NCBI RefSeq assembly: GCF_051401765.1
Contig: NW_027480464.1
Span: forward strand, 2,790,001 to 2,854,000
Direction: 5' to 3'
DNA: 64,000 nucleotides
DNA from: Calliopsis andreniformis
Taxonomy: Eukaryota > Arthropoda > Insecta > Hymenoptera > Andrenidae
Shown here: positions 41,095 to 53,880 of the stretch, piece by piece
How the letters are laid out: the number at the start of each line of letters is the position of its first letter
Position numbering within the stretch: position 1 is the stretch's first letter
The notes under the pieces: generated by a model
What the model was told of the DNA's origin: nothing
Databases searched by the model: none
Seen by the model: only the letters and a program-made list of their open reading frames with translations
Program-made: the position numbers and the translations under genes

Positions 41095-41166
41095 AGATGT
41101 CAATCCTCAATCCTCAATAGAATATCATCAATTCACAGTTTTCAATACTCAATACCCAATCTTCAA
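41095..41166 (+). repeat. Degenerate segment, truncated copy
   Basis: Has AGATGTC, AATAGAA, TATCATC, AATTCAC, AGTTTTC and then returns to ordinary heptamers after AATACCC. The 3' half (AATCTGC through ATCACTC) is missing. Confidence 0.7.
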
Positions 41167-41220
41167 TCCTCAATCCTCAATCCTCAATCCTCAATCCTCA
41201 ATACACAATCCTCAATACCC

Positions 41221-43155
41221 AATCCTCAATCTTCAATCCTCAATCCTCAATCCTCAATTCTCAATCCTCAGTCCTCAATCCACAGACCTCAATCCTCAAT
41301 CTTCAATCCTCAATACTCAATCTTCAATCCTCTATCCCCAATCCTCAATCCTCAATGCTCATTCTCCAATCCTCAACACCCAATCCTCAATCTTCAATCC
41401 TCAATCCTCAATCCTCAATCCTCAGTCCTCATTCTTCAATCCTCAATCTTCAATCATCAATACTCAGTCTTCAATCCTCAATCCCCAACCTTCAATCCTC
41501 AATCCTCAATTCTCACTCCTCAATACTCAATCCTCAATTGTCAATCCTCAATCCCCAATCCTCAATCTTCAATCCTCAATCCTCAATCCTCAATCCTCAA
41601 TCCCCAATCTTCAATCCTCAATACTCAATCTTCAACCCTCAATCCTCAATCCTCAATCCTCAATCCTCAATCCTCAATCCTCAATCCTCAACACTCAATC
41701 TGCAATCCTCAATACTCAATCTCCAATCCTCAATAATGAATCCTCAATCCTCAATCCTCATTCTTCAATCCTCAATACCCAATCCTCAATACCCAACCCT
41801 CAATCTTCAATCCTCAATCCTCAATCGTCAATTCTCAATCCTCAATCCTCAATCCACAGACCTCAATCCTCAGTCTTCAATCCTCAATACTCAATCTTCA
41901 ATCTTCTATCCCCAATCCTCAATCCTCAATCCTCATTCTCCAATCCTCAACACCCAATCCTCAATCTTCAATCCTCACTCCTCAATCCTCAATTCTCAAT
42001 CCTCAATATTCAATCCACAATTCTCAATCTTCAATCCTCAATCCTCAATCCTCAATCCTCAATTCTCAATCCTCAGTAATCAATCCTCAATCTTCAATAC
42101 TCAATCGTCAATCCTCAGTACTCAATCCTCAATCCGCAATCCTCGTTCCTCAAACCTCAATCCTCAATCCTCGGTCCACAATCCTCTATCCTCAATCCAC
42201 AAACCTCAATCCTCAACCGTCAGTCCTCGTCCTCAATACTCAACACTCAATCCTCAATCCTCAATCTTCAATCCTCAATACTCAATATTCAATCGTCAAT
42301 CCTCAATCCTCAGTCCTCAATCTTCAATCCTCAATCCTCAATCCTCAACCCTCAATCTGCAATCCTCAATACTCAATCTCCAATCCTCAATCCTCAATCC
42401 TCAATCCTCAATCCTCATTCTTCAATCCTCAATACCCAATCCTCAATACCCAATCCTCAATCTTCAATCCTCAATCCTCAATCCTCAATTCTCAATCCTC
42501 AATCCTCAATCCACAGACCTCAATCCTCAATCTTCAATCCTCAATACTCAATCTTCAATCCTCTATCCCCAATTCTCAATCCTCAATCCTCATTCTCCAA
42601 TCCTCAACACCCAATCCTCAATCTTCAATCCTCAATCCTCAATCCTCAATTCTCAATCCTCAATCCTCATTCCTCAGACGACAAACTTCAATACTCAAAC
42701 CTCAGTCCTCGTCCTCAATACACAACCCTCAACCCTCGATCCTCAACCTTCAATCATCAATATTCAATCTTCAATCCTCAATCCTCAATCCTCAATACTC
42801 AAACCTCAATCCTCAACACTCAACTATCAATCCTCAATTCTCAATACTCAATAGAATATCCTGAATTCACAGGATTCAATACTCAAACCTCAACCGTCAA
42901 CCCTCAGCCCTCATTCTCAATCCTCAATCCTCAATCCTCAATATTCAATCCACAATTCTCAATCTTCAATCCTCAAGCCTCAATTTTCAATCCTCAATAC
43001 TCAATCTTCAATCCTCAATCCTCAATCCTCAATCCTAAATCCTCAATCCTCATTCTTCAAACCTCAACACCCAATCCTCAATCTTCAATCCTCAATCCTC
43101 AATCCTCAATTCTCAATCCTCAGCAATCAGTTGTCAAACCTCAATCCTCAATAGA
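41221..43155 (+). repeat. Q-type HOR, copy Q0 (5' part missing)
   Basis: Corresponds to 45094-47026 at offset 3,873 (one P of 1,741 plus one full Q of 2,132). The first roughly 200 bp of a normal Q are replaced by the transition stretch. Palindrome variant at 42858-42875. Confidence 0.82.
42858..42875. repeat. Palindromic element, CACAGG variant (6 copies)
   Basis: ATCCTGAATTCACAGGAT: one T-to-A change shortens the arms to 6 bp (ATCCTG / CAGGAT) and widens the loop to 6. Present at 42858, 44599, 46730, 48470, 50602 and 52734, that is, only in the P/Q array and in every P or Q copy that reaches that point. Confidence 0.9.
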
Positions 43156-43261
43156 ATGTCATCAATTCACAGTTTTCAATACTCAATACTCAATCTGCAA
43201 TCTTCAAATCTCTATCCACAAACATCAATTCTCATCACTCAACCCTCGACACTCAGTCCCC
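43129..43261 (+). repeat. Degenerate segment, AGTTGT / TGTCATC subtype
   Basis: Begins AGTTGTCAAACC and contains AATAGAA, TGTCATC, AATTCAC, AGTTTTC and AAATCTC, then CCTCGACACTC at its end. Copies at 43129, 44870, 47000, 48741, 50873 and 53005 (P/Q array) and 59208 and 62393 (3,185-bp array). Shorter versions with a 2-bp loss (AACTCTATCC) are at 54440, 58449 and 61634. Confidence 0.83.
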
Positions 43262-44896
43262 AATCCTCAATATTCAATCCTCAATCCTCAATCCTCAATC
43301 CACAATCCTCAACCTTCAATCCTCAATACTCATTCTTCAATCCTCAATTCTCAATCCTCAATTCTCACTCCTCAATACTCAATCCTCAATCGTCAATCCT
43401 CAATCCCCAATCCTCTATCTTCAATCCTCAATCCTCAATCCTCAATCCTTAATCCTCAGTCTTCAATCCTCAATACTCAATCTTCAATCCTCAATCCTCA
43501 ATCCTCAACCCTCAATGCTCAATCCTCAATCCTCAATGCTCAATCCTCAATCCTCAATCCTCAACCCTCAATCTGCAATCCTCAATACTCAATCTCCAGT
43601 CCTCAATAATCAATCCTCAATCCTCAATCCTCATTCTTCAATCCTCAATACCCAATCCTCAATACCCAATCCTCAATCTTCAATCCTCAATCCTCAATCT
43701 TCAATTCTCAATCCTCAATCCTCAATCCACAGACCTCAATCCTCAATCTTCAATCCTCAATACTCAATCTTCAATCTTCTATCCCCAATCCTCAATCCTC
43801 AATCCTCATTCTCCAATCCTCAAGACCCAATCCTCAATCTTCAATCCTCAATCCTCAATACTCAATTCTCAATCCTCAATATTCAATCCACAATTCTCAA
43901 TCTTCAATCGTCAATACTCAATCCTCAATCCTCAATTCTCAATCCTCAGTAATCAATCCTCAATCTTCAATACTCAATCGTCAATCCTCAGTCCTCAATC
44001 CTCAATCCGCAATCCTCGTTCCTCAAACCTCAATCCTCAACGCTCAATCCTCAATGTTCAATCCTCAATACCCAATCCTCAGTCTTCAATCCTCAATCTG
44101 CAATCCTCAATACTCAATCTCCAATCCTCAATCCTCAATCCTCAATCCTCAATCCTCATTCTTCAATCCTCAATACCCAATCCTCAATACCCAATCCTCA
44201 ATCTTCAATCCTCAATCCTCAATCCTCAATTCTCAATCCTCAATCCTCAATCCACAGACCTCAATCCTCAATCTTCAATCCTCAATACTCAATCTTCAAT
44301 CCTCTATCCCCAATTCTCAATCCTCAATCCTCATTCTCCAATCCTCAACACCCAATCCTCAATCTTCAATCCTCAATCCTCAATCCTCAATTCTCAATCC
44401 TCAATCCTCATTCCTCAGACGACAAACTTCAATACTCAAACCTCAGTCCTCGTCCTCAATACACAACCCTCAACCCTCGATCCTCAACCTTCAATCATCA
44501 ATATTCAATCTTCAATCCTCAATCCTCAATCCTCAATACTCAAACCTCAATCCTCAACACTCAACTATCAATCCTCAATTCTCAATACTCAATAGAATAT
44601 CCTGAATTCACAGGATTCAATACTCAAACCTCAACCGTCAACCCTCAGCCCTCATTCTCAATCCTCAATCCTCAATCCTCAATATTCAATCCACAATTCT
44701 CAATCTTCAATCCTCAAGCCTCAATTTTCAATCCTCAATACTCAATCTTCAATCCTCAATCCTCAATCCTCAATCCTAAATCCTCAATCCTCATTCTTCA
44801 AACCTCAACACCCAATCCTCAATCTTCAATCCTCAATCCTCAATCCTCAATTCTCAATCCTCAGCAATCAGTTGTCAAACCTCAATCCTCAATAGA
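43156..44896 (+). repeat. P-type HOR, copy P1 (1,741 bp)
   Basis: P begins like Q (AATGTCATCAATTCACAG) and ends like Q. It skips about 280 bp after the first 200 bp and has a different, shorter stretch near 44036-44095 (AACGCTC, AATGTTC units instead of the TCGGTCCACAATCC region). It has two 6-bp units, and 1,741 equals 1,743 minus 2. The preceding degenerate segment is 43129-43261; palindrome variant at 44599-44616. Confidence 0.85.
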
Positions 44897-47026
44897 ATGT
44901 CATCAATTCACAGTTTTCAATCCTCAATACTCAATCTGCAATCTTCAAATCTCTATCCACAAACATCAATTCTCATCACTCAACCCTCGACACTCAGTCC
45001 CCAATCCTCAATATTCAATCCTCAATCCTCAATCCTCAATCCACAATCCTCAACCTTCAATCCTCAATACTCATTCTTCAATCCTCAATTCTCAATCCTC
45101 AATCTTCAATCCTCAATCCTCAATCCTCAATTCTCAATCCTCAGTCCTCAATCCACAGACCTCAATCCTCAATCTTCAATCCTCAATACTCAATCTTCAA
45201 TCCTCTATCCCCAATCCTCAATCCTCAATGCTCATTCTCCAATCCTCAACACCCAATCCTCAATCTTCAATCCTCAATCCTCAATCCTCAATCCTCAGTC
45301 CTCATTCTTCAATCCTCAATCTTCAATCATCAATACTCAGTCTTCAATCCTCAATCCCCAATCTTCAATCCTCAATCCTCAATTCTCACTCCTCAATACT
45401 CAATCCTCAATTGTCAATCCTCAATCCCCAATCCTCAATCTTCAATCCTCAATCCTCAATCCTCAATCCTCAATCCCCAATCTTCAATCCTCAATACTCA
45501 ATCTTCAACCCTCAATCCTCAATCCTCAATCCTCAATGCTCAATCCTCAATCCTCAATCCTCAACACTCAATCTGCAATCCTCAATACTCAATCTCCAAT
45601 CCTCAAAAATGAATCCTCAATCCTCAATCCTCATTCTTCAATCCTCAATACCCAATCCTCAATACCCAACCCTCAATCTTCAATCCTCAATCCTCAATCG
45701 TCAATTCTCAATCCTCAATCCTCAATCCACAGACCTCAATCCTCAATCTTCAATCCTCAATACTCAATCTTCAATCTTCTATCCCCAATCCTCAATCCTC
45801 AATCCTCATTCTCCAATCCTCAACACCCAATCCTCAATCTTCAATCCTCAATCCTCAATCCTCAATTCTCAATCCTCAATATTCAATCCACAATTCTCAA
45901 TCTTCAATCCTCAATCCTCAATCCTCAATCCTCAATTCTCAATCCTCAGTAATCAATCCTCAATCTTCAATACTCAATCGTCAATCCTCAGTCCTCAATC
46001 CTCAATCCGCAATCCTCGTTCCTCAAACCTCAATCCTCAATCCTCGGTCCACAATCCTCTATCCTCAATCCACAAACCTCAATCCTCAACCGTCAGTCCT
46101 CGTCCTCAATACTCAACACTCAATCCTCAATCCTCAATCTTCAATCCTCAATACTCAATATTCAATCGTCAATCCTCAATCCTCAGTCCTCAATCTTCAA
46201 TCCTCAATCCTCAATCCTCAACCCTCAATCTGCAATCCTCAATACTCAATCTCCAATCCTCAATCCTCAATCCTCAATCCTCAATCCTCATTCTTCAATC
46301 CTCAATACCCAATCCTCAATACCCAATCCTCAATCTTCAATCCTCAATCCTCAATCCTCAATTCTCAATCCTCAATCCTCAATCCACAGACCTCAATCCT
46401 CAATCTTCAATCCTCAATACTCAATCTTCAATCCTCTATCCCCAATTCTCAATCCTCAATCCTCATTCTCCAATCCTCAACACCCAATCCTCAATCTTCA
46501 ATCCTCAATCCTCAATCCTCAATTCTCAATCCTCAATCCTCATTCCTCAGACGACAAACTTCAATACTCAAACCTCAGTCCTCGTCCTCAATACACAACC
46601 TCAACCCTCGATCCTCAACCTTCAATCATCAATATTCAATCTTCAATCCTCAGTCCTCAATCCTCAATACTCAAACCTCAATCCTCAACACTCAACTATC
46701 AATCCTCAATTCTCAATACTCAATAGAATATCCTGAATTCACAGGATTCAATACTCAAACCTCAACCGTCAACCCTCAGCCCTCATTCTCAATCCTCAAT
46801 CCTCAATCCTCAATATTCAATCCACAATTCTCAATCTTCAATCCTCAAGCCTCAATTTTCAATCCTCAATACTCAATCTTCAATCTCAATCCTCAATCCT
46901 CAATCCTAAATCCTCAATCCTCATTCTTCAAACCTCAACACCCAATCCTCAATCTTCAATCCTCAATCCTCAATCCTCAATTCTCAATCCTCAGCAATCA
47001 GTTGTCAAACCTCAATCGTCAATAGA
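44897..47026 (+). repeat. Q-type HOR, copy Q1 (2,130 bp)
   Basis: Same as Q2 and Q3 but two bases shorter through two private 1-bp losses: near 46598 (ACACAACCTCAACC) and near 46884 (CTTCAATCTCAATCC). Carries an AGTCCTC unit at about 46650 that is shared with Q3 but not with Q0 or Q2. Palindrome variant at 46730-46747. Confidence 0.87.
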
Positions 47027-48767
47027 ATGTCATCAATTCACAGTTTTCAATACTCAATACTCAATCTGCAATCTTCAAATCTCTATCCACAAACATCAAT
47101 TCTCATCACTCAACCCTCGACACTCAGTCCCCAATCCTCAATATTCAATCCTCAATCCTCAATCCTCAATCCACAATCCTCAACCTTCAATCCTCAATAC
47201 TCATTCTTCAATCCTCAATTCTCAATCCTCAATTCTCACTCCTCAATACTCAATCCTCAATCGTCAATCCTCAATCCCCAATCCTCTATCTTCAATCCTC
47301 AATCCTCAATCCTCAATCCTTAATCCTCAGTCTTCAATCCTCAATACTCAATCTTCAATCCTCAATCCTCAATCCTCAACCCTCAATGCTCAATCCTCAA
47401 TCCTCAATGCTCAATCCTCAATCCTCAATCCTCAACCCTCAATCTGCAATCCTCAATACTCAATCTCCAGTCCTCAATAATCAATCCTCAATCCTCAATC
47501 CTCATTCTTCAATCCTCAATACCCAATCCTCAATACCCAATCCTCAATCTTCAATCCTCAATCCTCAATCTTCAATTCTCAATCCTCAATCCTCAATCCA
47601 CAGACCTCAATCCTCAATCTTCAATCCTCAATACTCAATCTTCAATCTTCTATCCCCAATCCTCAATCCTCAATCCTCATTCTCCAATCCTCAAGACCCA
47701 ATCCTCAATCTTCAATCCTCAATCCTCAATACTCAATTCTCAATCCTCAATATTCAATCCACAATTCTCAATCTTCAATCGTCAATACTCAATCCTCAAT
47801 CCTCAATTCTCAATCCTCAGTAATCAATCCTCAATCTTCAATACTCAATCGTCAATCCTCAGTCCTCAATCCTCAATCCGCAATCCTCGTTCCTCAAACC
47901 TCAATCCTCAACGCTCAATCCTCAATGTTCAATCCTCAATACCCAATCCTCAGTCTTCAATCCTCAATCTGCAATCCTCAATACTCAATCTCCAATCCTC
48001 AATCCTCAATCCTCAATCCTCAATCCTCATTCTTCAATCCTCAATACCCAATCCTCAATACCCAATCCTCAATCTTCAATCCTCAATCCTCAATCCTCAA
48101 TTCTCAATCCTCAATCCTCAATCCACAGACCTCAATCCTCAATCTTCAATCCTCAATACTCAATCTTCAATCCTCTATCCCCAATTCTCAATCCTCAATC
48201 CTCATTCTCCAATCCTCAACACCCAATCCTCAATCTTCAATCCTCAATCCTCAATCCTCAATTCTCAATCCTCAATCCTCATTCCTCAGACGACAAACTT
48301 CAATACTCAAACCTCAGTCCTCGTCCTCAATACACAACCCTCAACCCTCGATCCTCAACCTTCAATCATCAATATTCAATCTTCAATCCTCAATCCTCAA
48401 TCCTCAATACTCAAACCTCAATCCTCAACACTCAACTATCAATCCTCAATTCTCAATACTCAATAGAATATCCTGAATTCACAGGATTCAATACTCAAAC
48501 CTCAACCGTCAACCCTCAGCCCTCATTCTCAATCCTCAATCCTCAATCCTCAATATTCAATCCACAATTCTCAATCTTCAATCCTCAAGCCTCAATTTTC
48601 AATCCTCAATACTCAATCTTCAATCCTCAATCCTCAATCCTCAATCCTAAATCCTCAATCCTCATTCTTCAAACCTCAACACCCAATCCTCAATCTTCAA
48701 TCCTCAATCCTCAATCCTCAATTCTCAATCCTCAGCAATCAGTTGTCAAACCTCAATCCTCAATAGA
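47027..48767 (+). repeat. P-type HOR, copy P2 (1,741 bp)
   Basis: Near-identical to P1 at an offset of 3,871 bp. Palindrome variant at 48470-48487. Confidence 0.87.
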
Positions 48768-50899
48768 ATGTCATCAATTCACAGTTTTCAATCCTCAATA
48801 CTCAATCTGCAATCTTCAAATCTCTATCCACAAACATCAATTCTCATCACTCAACCCTCGACACTCAGTCCCCAATCCTCAATATACAATCCTCAATCCT
48901 CAATCCTCAATCCACAATCCTCAACCTTCAATCCTCAATACTCATTCTTCAATCCTCAATTCTCAATCCTCAATCTTCAATCCTCAATCCTCAATCCTCA
49001 ATTCTCAATCCTCAGTCCTCAATCCACAGACCTCAATCCTCAATCTTCAATCCTCAATACTCAATCTTCAATCCTCTATCCCCAATCCTCAATCCTCAAT
49101 GCTCATTCTCCAATCCTCAACACCCAATCCTCAATCTTCAATCCTCAATCCTCAATCCTCAATCCTCAGTCCTCATTCTTCAATCCTCAATCTTCAATCA
49201 TCAATACTCAGTCTTCAATCCTCAATCCCCAATCTTCAATCCTCAATCCTCAATTCTCACTCCTCAATACTCAATCCTCAATTGTCAATCCTCAATCCCC
49301 AATCCTCAATCTTCAATCCTCAATCCTCAATCCTCAATCCTCAATCCCCAATCTTCAATCCTCAATACTCAATCTTCAACCCTCAATCCTCAATCCTCAA
49401 TCCTCAATGCTCAATCCTCAATCCTCAATCCTCAACACTCAATCTGCAATCCTCAATACTCAATCTCCAATCCTCAAAAATGAATCCTCAATCCTCAATC
49501 CTCATTCTTCAATCCTCAATACCCAATCCTCAATACCCAACCCTCAATCTTCAATCCTCAATCCTCAATCGTCAATTCTCAATCCTCAATCCTCAATCCA
49601 CAGACCTCAATCCTCAATCTTCAATCCTCAATACTCAATCTTCAATCTTCTATCCCCAATCCTCAATCCTCAATCCTCATTCTCCAATCCTCAACACCCA
49701 ATCCTCAATCTTCAATCCTCAATCCTCAATCCTCAATTCTCAATCCTCAATATTCAATCCACAATTCTCAATCTTCAATCCTCAATCCTCAATCCTCAAT
49801 CCTCAATTCTCAATCCTCAGTAATCAATCCTCAATCTTCAATACTCAATCGTCAATCCTCAGTCCTCAATCCTCAATCCGCAATCCTCGTTCCTCAAACC
49901 TCAATCCTCAATCCTCGGTCCACAATCCTCTATCCTCAATCCACAAACCTCAATCCTCAACCGTCAGTCCTCGTCCTCAATACTCAACACTCAATCCTCA
50001 ATCCTCAATCTTCAATCCTCAATACTCAGTATTCAATCGTCAATCGTCAATCCTCAGTCCTCAATCTTCAATCCTCAATCCTCAATCCTCAACCCTCAAT
50101 CTGCAATCCTCAATACTCAATCTCCAATCCTCAATCCTCAATCCTCAATCCTCAATCCTCATTCTTCAATCCTCAATACCCAATCCTCAATACCCAATCC
50201 TCAATCTTCAATCCTCAATCCTCAATCCTCAATTCTCAATCCTCAATCCTCAATCCACAGACCTCAATCCTCAATCTTCAATCCTCAATACTCAATCTTC
50301 AATCCTCTATCCCCAATTCTCAATCCTCAATCCTCATTCTCCAATCCTCAACACCCAATCCTCAATCTTCAATCCTCAATCCTCAATCCTCAATTCTCAA
50401 TCCTCAATCCTCATTCCTCAGACGACAAACTTCAATACTCAAACCTCAGTCCTCGTCCTCAATACACAACCCTCAACCCTCGATCCTCAACCTTCAATCA
50501 TCAATATTCAATCTTCAATCCTCAATCCTCAATCCTCAATACTCAAACCTCAATCCTCAACACTCAACTATCAATCCTCAATTCTCAATACTCAATAGAA
50601 TATCCTGAATTCACAGGATTCAATACTCAAACCTCAACCGTCAACCCTCAGCCCTCATTCTCAATCCTCAATCCTCAATCCTCAATATTCAATCCACAAT
50701 TCTCAATCTTCAATCCTCAAGCCTCAATTTTCAATCCTCAATACTCAATCTTCAATCCTCAATCCTCAATCCTCAATCCTAAATCCTCAATCCTCATTCT
50801 TCAAACCTCAACACCCAATCCTCAATCTTCAATCCTCAATCCTCAATCCTCAATTCTCAATCCTCAGCAATCAGTTGTCAAACCTCAATCCTCAATAGA
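48768..50899 (+). repeat. Q-type HOR, copy Q2 (2,132 bp)
   Basis: Three 6-bp units, and 2,132 equals 2,135 minus 3. Shares with Q3, and not with Q0 or Q1, the units AATATAC (about 48881) and AGTATTC followed by two AATCGTC units (about 50029-50048). Palindrome variant at 50602-50619. Confidence 0.88.
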
Positions 50900-53031
50900 A
50901 TGTCATCAATTCACAGTTTTCAATCCTCAATACTCAATCTGCAATCTTCAAATCTCTATCCACAAACATCAATTCTCATCACTCAACCCTCGACACTCAG
51001 TCCCCAATCCTCAATATACAATCCTCAATCCTCAATCCTCAATCCACAATCCTCAACCTTCAATCCTCAATACTCATTCTTCAATCCTCAATTCTCAATC
51101 CTCAATCTTCAATCCTCAATCCTCAATCCTCAATTCTCGATCCTCAGTCCTCAATCCACAGACCTCAATCCTCAATCTTCAATCCTCAATACTCAATCTT
51201 CAATCCTCTATCCCCAATCCTCAATCCTCAATGCTCATTCTCCAATCCTCAACACCCAATCCTCAATCTTCAATCCTCAATCCTCAATCCTCAATCCTCA
51301 GTCCTCATTCTTCAATCCTCAATCTTCAATCATCAATACTCAGTCTTCAATCCTCAATCCCCAATCTTCAATCCTCAATCCTCAATTCTCACTCCTCAAT
51401 ACTCAATCCTCAATTGTCAATCCTCAATCCCCAATCCTCAATCTTCAATCCTCAATCCTCAATCCTCAATCCTCAATCCCCAATCTTCAATCCTCAATAC
51501 TCAATCTTCAACCCTCAATCCTCAATCCTCAATCCTCAATGCTCAATCCTCAATCCTCAATCCTCAACACTCAATCTGCAATCCTCAATACTCAATCTCC
51601 AATCCTCAAAAATGAATCCTCAATCCTCAATCCTCATTCTTCAATCCTCAATACCCAATCCTCAATACCCAACCCTCAATCTTCAATCCTCAATCCTCAA
51701 TCGTCAATTCTCAATCCTCAATCCTCAATCCACAGACCTCAATCCTCAATCTTCAATCCTCAATACTCAATCTTCAATCTTCTATCCCCAATCCTCAATC
51801 CTCAATCCTCATTCTCCAATCCTCAACACCCAATCCTCAATCTTCAATCCTCAATCCTCAATCCTCAATTCTCAATCCTCAATATTCAATCCACAATTCT
51901 CAATCTTCAATCCTCAATCCTCAATCCTCAATCCTCAATTCTCAATCCTCAGTAATCAATCCTCAATCTTCAATACTCAATCGTCAATCCTCAGTCCTCA
52001 ATCCTCAATCCGCAATCCTCGTTCCTCAAACCTCAATCCTCAATCCTCGGTCCACAATCCTCTATCCTCAATCCACAAACCTCAATCCTCAACCGTCAGT
52101 CCTCGTCCTCAATACTCAACACTCAATCCTCAATCCTCAATCTTCAATCCTCAATACTCAGTATTCAATCGTCAATCGTCAATCCTCAGTCCTCAATCTT
52201 CAATCCTCAATCCTCAATCCTCAACCCTCAATCTGCAATCCTCAATACTCAATCTCCAATCCTCAATCCTCAATCCTCAATCCTCAATCCTCATTCTTCA
52301 ATCCTCAATACCCAATCCTCAATACCCAATCCTCAATCTTCAATCCTCAATCCTCAATCCTCAATTCTCAATCCTCAATCCTCAATCCACAGACCTCAAT
52401 CCTCAATCTTCAATCCTCAATACTCAATCTTCAATCCTCTATCCCCAATTCTCAATCCTCAATCCTCATTCTCCAATCCTCAACACCCAATCCTCAATCT
52501 TCAATCCTCAATCCTCAATCCTCAATTCTCAATCCTCAATCCTCATTCCTCAGACGACAAACTTCAATACTCAAACCTCAGTCCTCGTCCTCAATACACA
52601 ACCCTCAACCCTCGATCCTCAACCTTCAATCATCAATATTCAATCTTCAATCCTCAGTCCTCAATCCTCAATACTCAAACCTCAATCCTCAACACTCAAC
52701 TATCAATCCTCAATTCTCAATACTCAATAGAATATCCTGAATTCACAGGATTCAATACTCAAACCTCAACCGTCAACCCTCAGCCCTCATTCTCAATCCT
52801 CAATCCTCAATCCTCAATATTCAATCCACAATTCTCAATCTTCAATCCTCAAGCCTCAATTTTCAATCCTCAATACTCAATCTTCAATCCTCAATCCTCA
52901 ATCCTCAATCCTAAATCCTCAATCCTCATTCTTCAAACCTCAACACCCAATCCTCAATCTTCAATCCTCAATCCTCAATCCTCAATTCTCAATCCTCAGC
53001 AATCAGTTGTCAAACCTCAATCCTCAATAGA
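50900..53031 (+). repeat. Q-type HOR, copy Q3 (2,132 bp)
   Basis: Follows Q2 directly without an intervening P. Its 5' and middle parts carry the Q2 markers (about 51013 and 52159-52178), while its 3' end carries the AGTCCTC unit (about 52654) seen in Q1. It therefore looks like a recombinant of a Q2-like and a Q1-like copy. Private change TTCTCGATCC near 51133. Palindrome variant at 52734-52751. Confidence 0.88.
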
Positions 53032-53880
53032 ATGTCATCAATTCACAGTTTTCAATACTCAATACTCAATCTGCAATCTTCAAATCTCTATCCACAAACA
53101 TCAATTCTCATCACTCAACCCTCGACACTCAGTCCCCAATCCTCAATATTCAATCCTCAATCCTCAATCCTCAATCCACAATCCTCAACCTTCAATCCTC
53201 AATACTCATTCTTCAATCCTCAATTCTCAATCCTCAATTCTCACTCCTCAATACTCAATCCTCAATCGTCAATCCTCAATCCCCAATCCTCTATCTTCAA
53301 TCCTCAATCCTCAATCCTCAATCCTTAATCCTCAGTCTTCAATCCTCAATACTCAATCTTCAATCCTCAATCCTCAATCCTCAACCCTCAGTGCTCAATC
53401 CTCAATCCTCAATGCTCAATCCTCAATCCTCAATCCTCAACCCTCAATCTGCAATCCTCAATACTCAATCTCCAGTCCTCAATAATCAATCCTCAATCCT
53501 CAATCCTCATTCTTCAATCCTCAATACCCAATCCTCAATACCCAATCCTCAATCTTCAATCCTCAATCCTCAATCTTCAATTCTCAATCCTCAATCCTCA
53601 ATCCACAGACCTCAATCCTCAATCTTCAATCCTCAATACTCAATCTTCAATCTTCTATCCCCAATCCTCAATCCTCAATCCTCATTCTCCAATCCTCAAG
53701 ACCCAATCCTCAATCTTCAATCCTCAATCCTCAATACTCAATTCTCAATCCTCAATATTCAATCCACAATTCTCAATCTTCAATCGTCAATACTCAATCC
53801 TCAATCCTCAATTCTCAATCCTCAGTAATCAATCCTCAATCTTCAATACTCAATCGTCAATCCTCAGTCCTCAATCCTCA
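53032..53880 (+). repeat. P-type HOR, copy P3 (truncated)
   Basis: Matches P1 and P2 until about 53880, then switches to a different block starting AACGCTCAATCC. It has one private substitution near 53390 (CAGTGCTC against CAATGCTC). This is the right edge of the P/Q array. Confidence 0.82.

Larger units (their letters stand above)
39903..41220 (+). repeat. Transition stretch with two palindromes
   Basis: Heptamers link the left HOR family to the P/Q array. Contains an intact palindrome at 40056-40073, one with a substituted right arm at 40614-40631, the landmark ATGCCTCAATCC near 40996 and a shortened degenerate segment at about 41095-41166. No gene seen. Confidence 0.65.
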
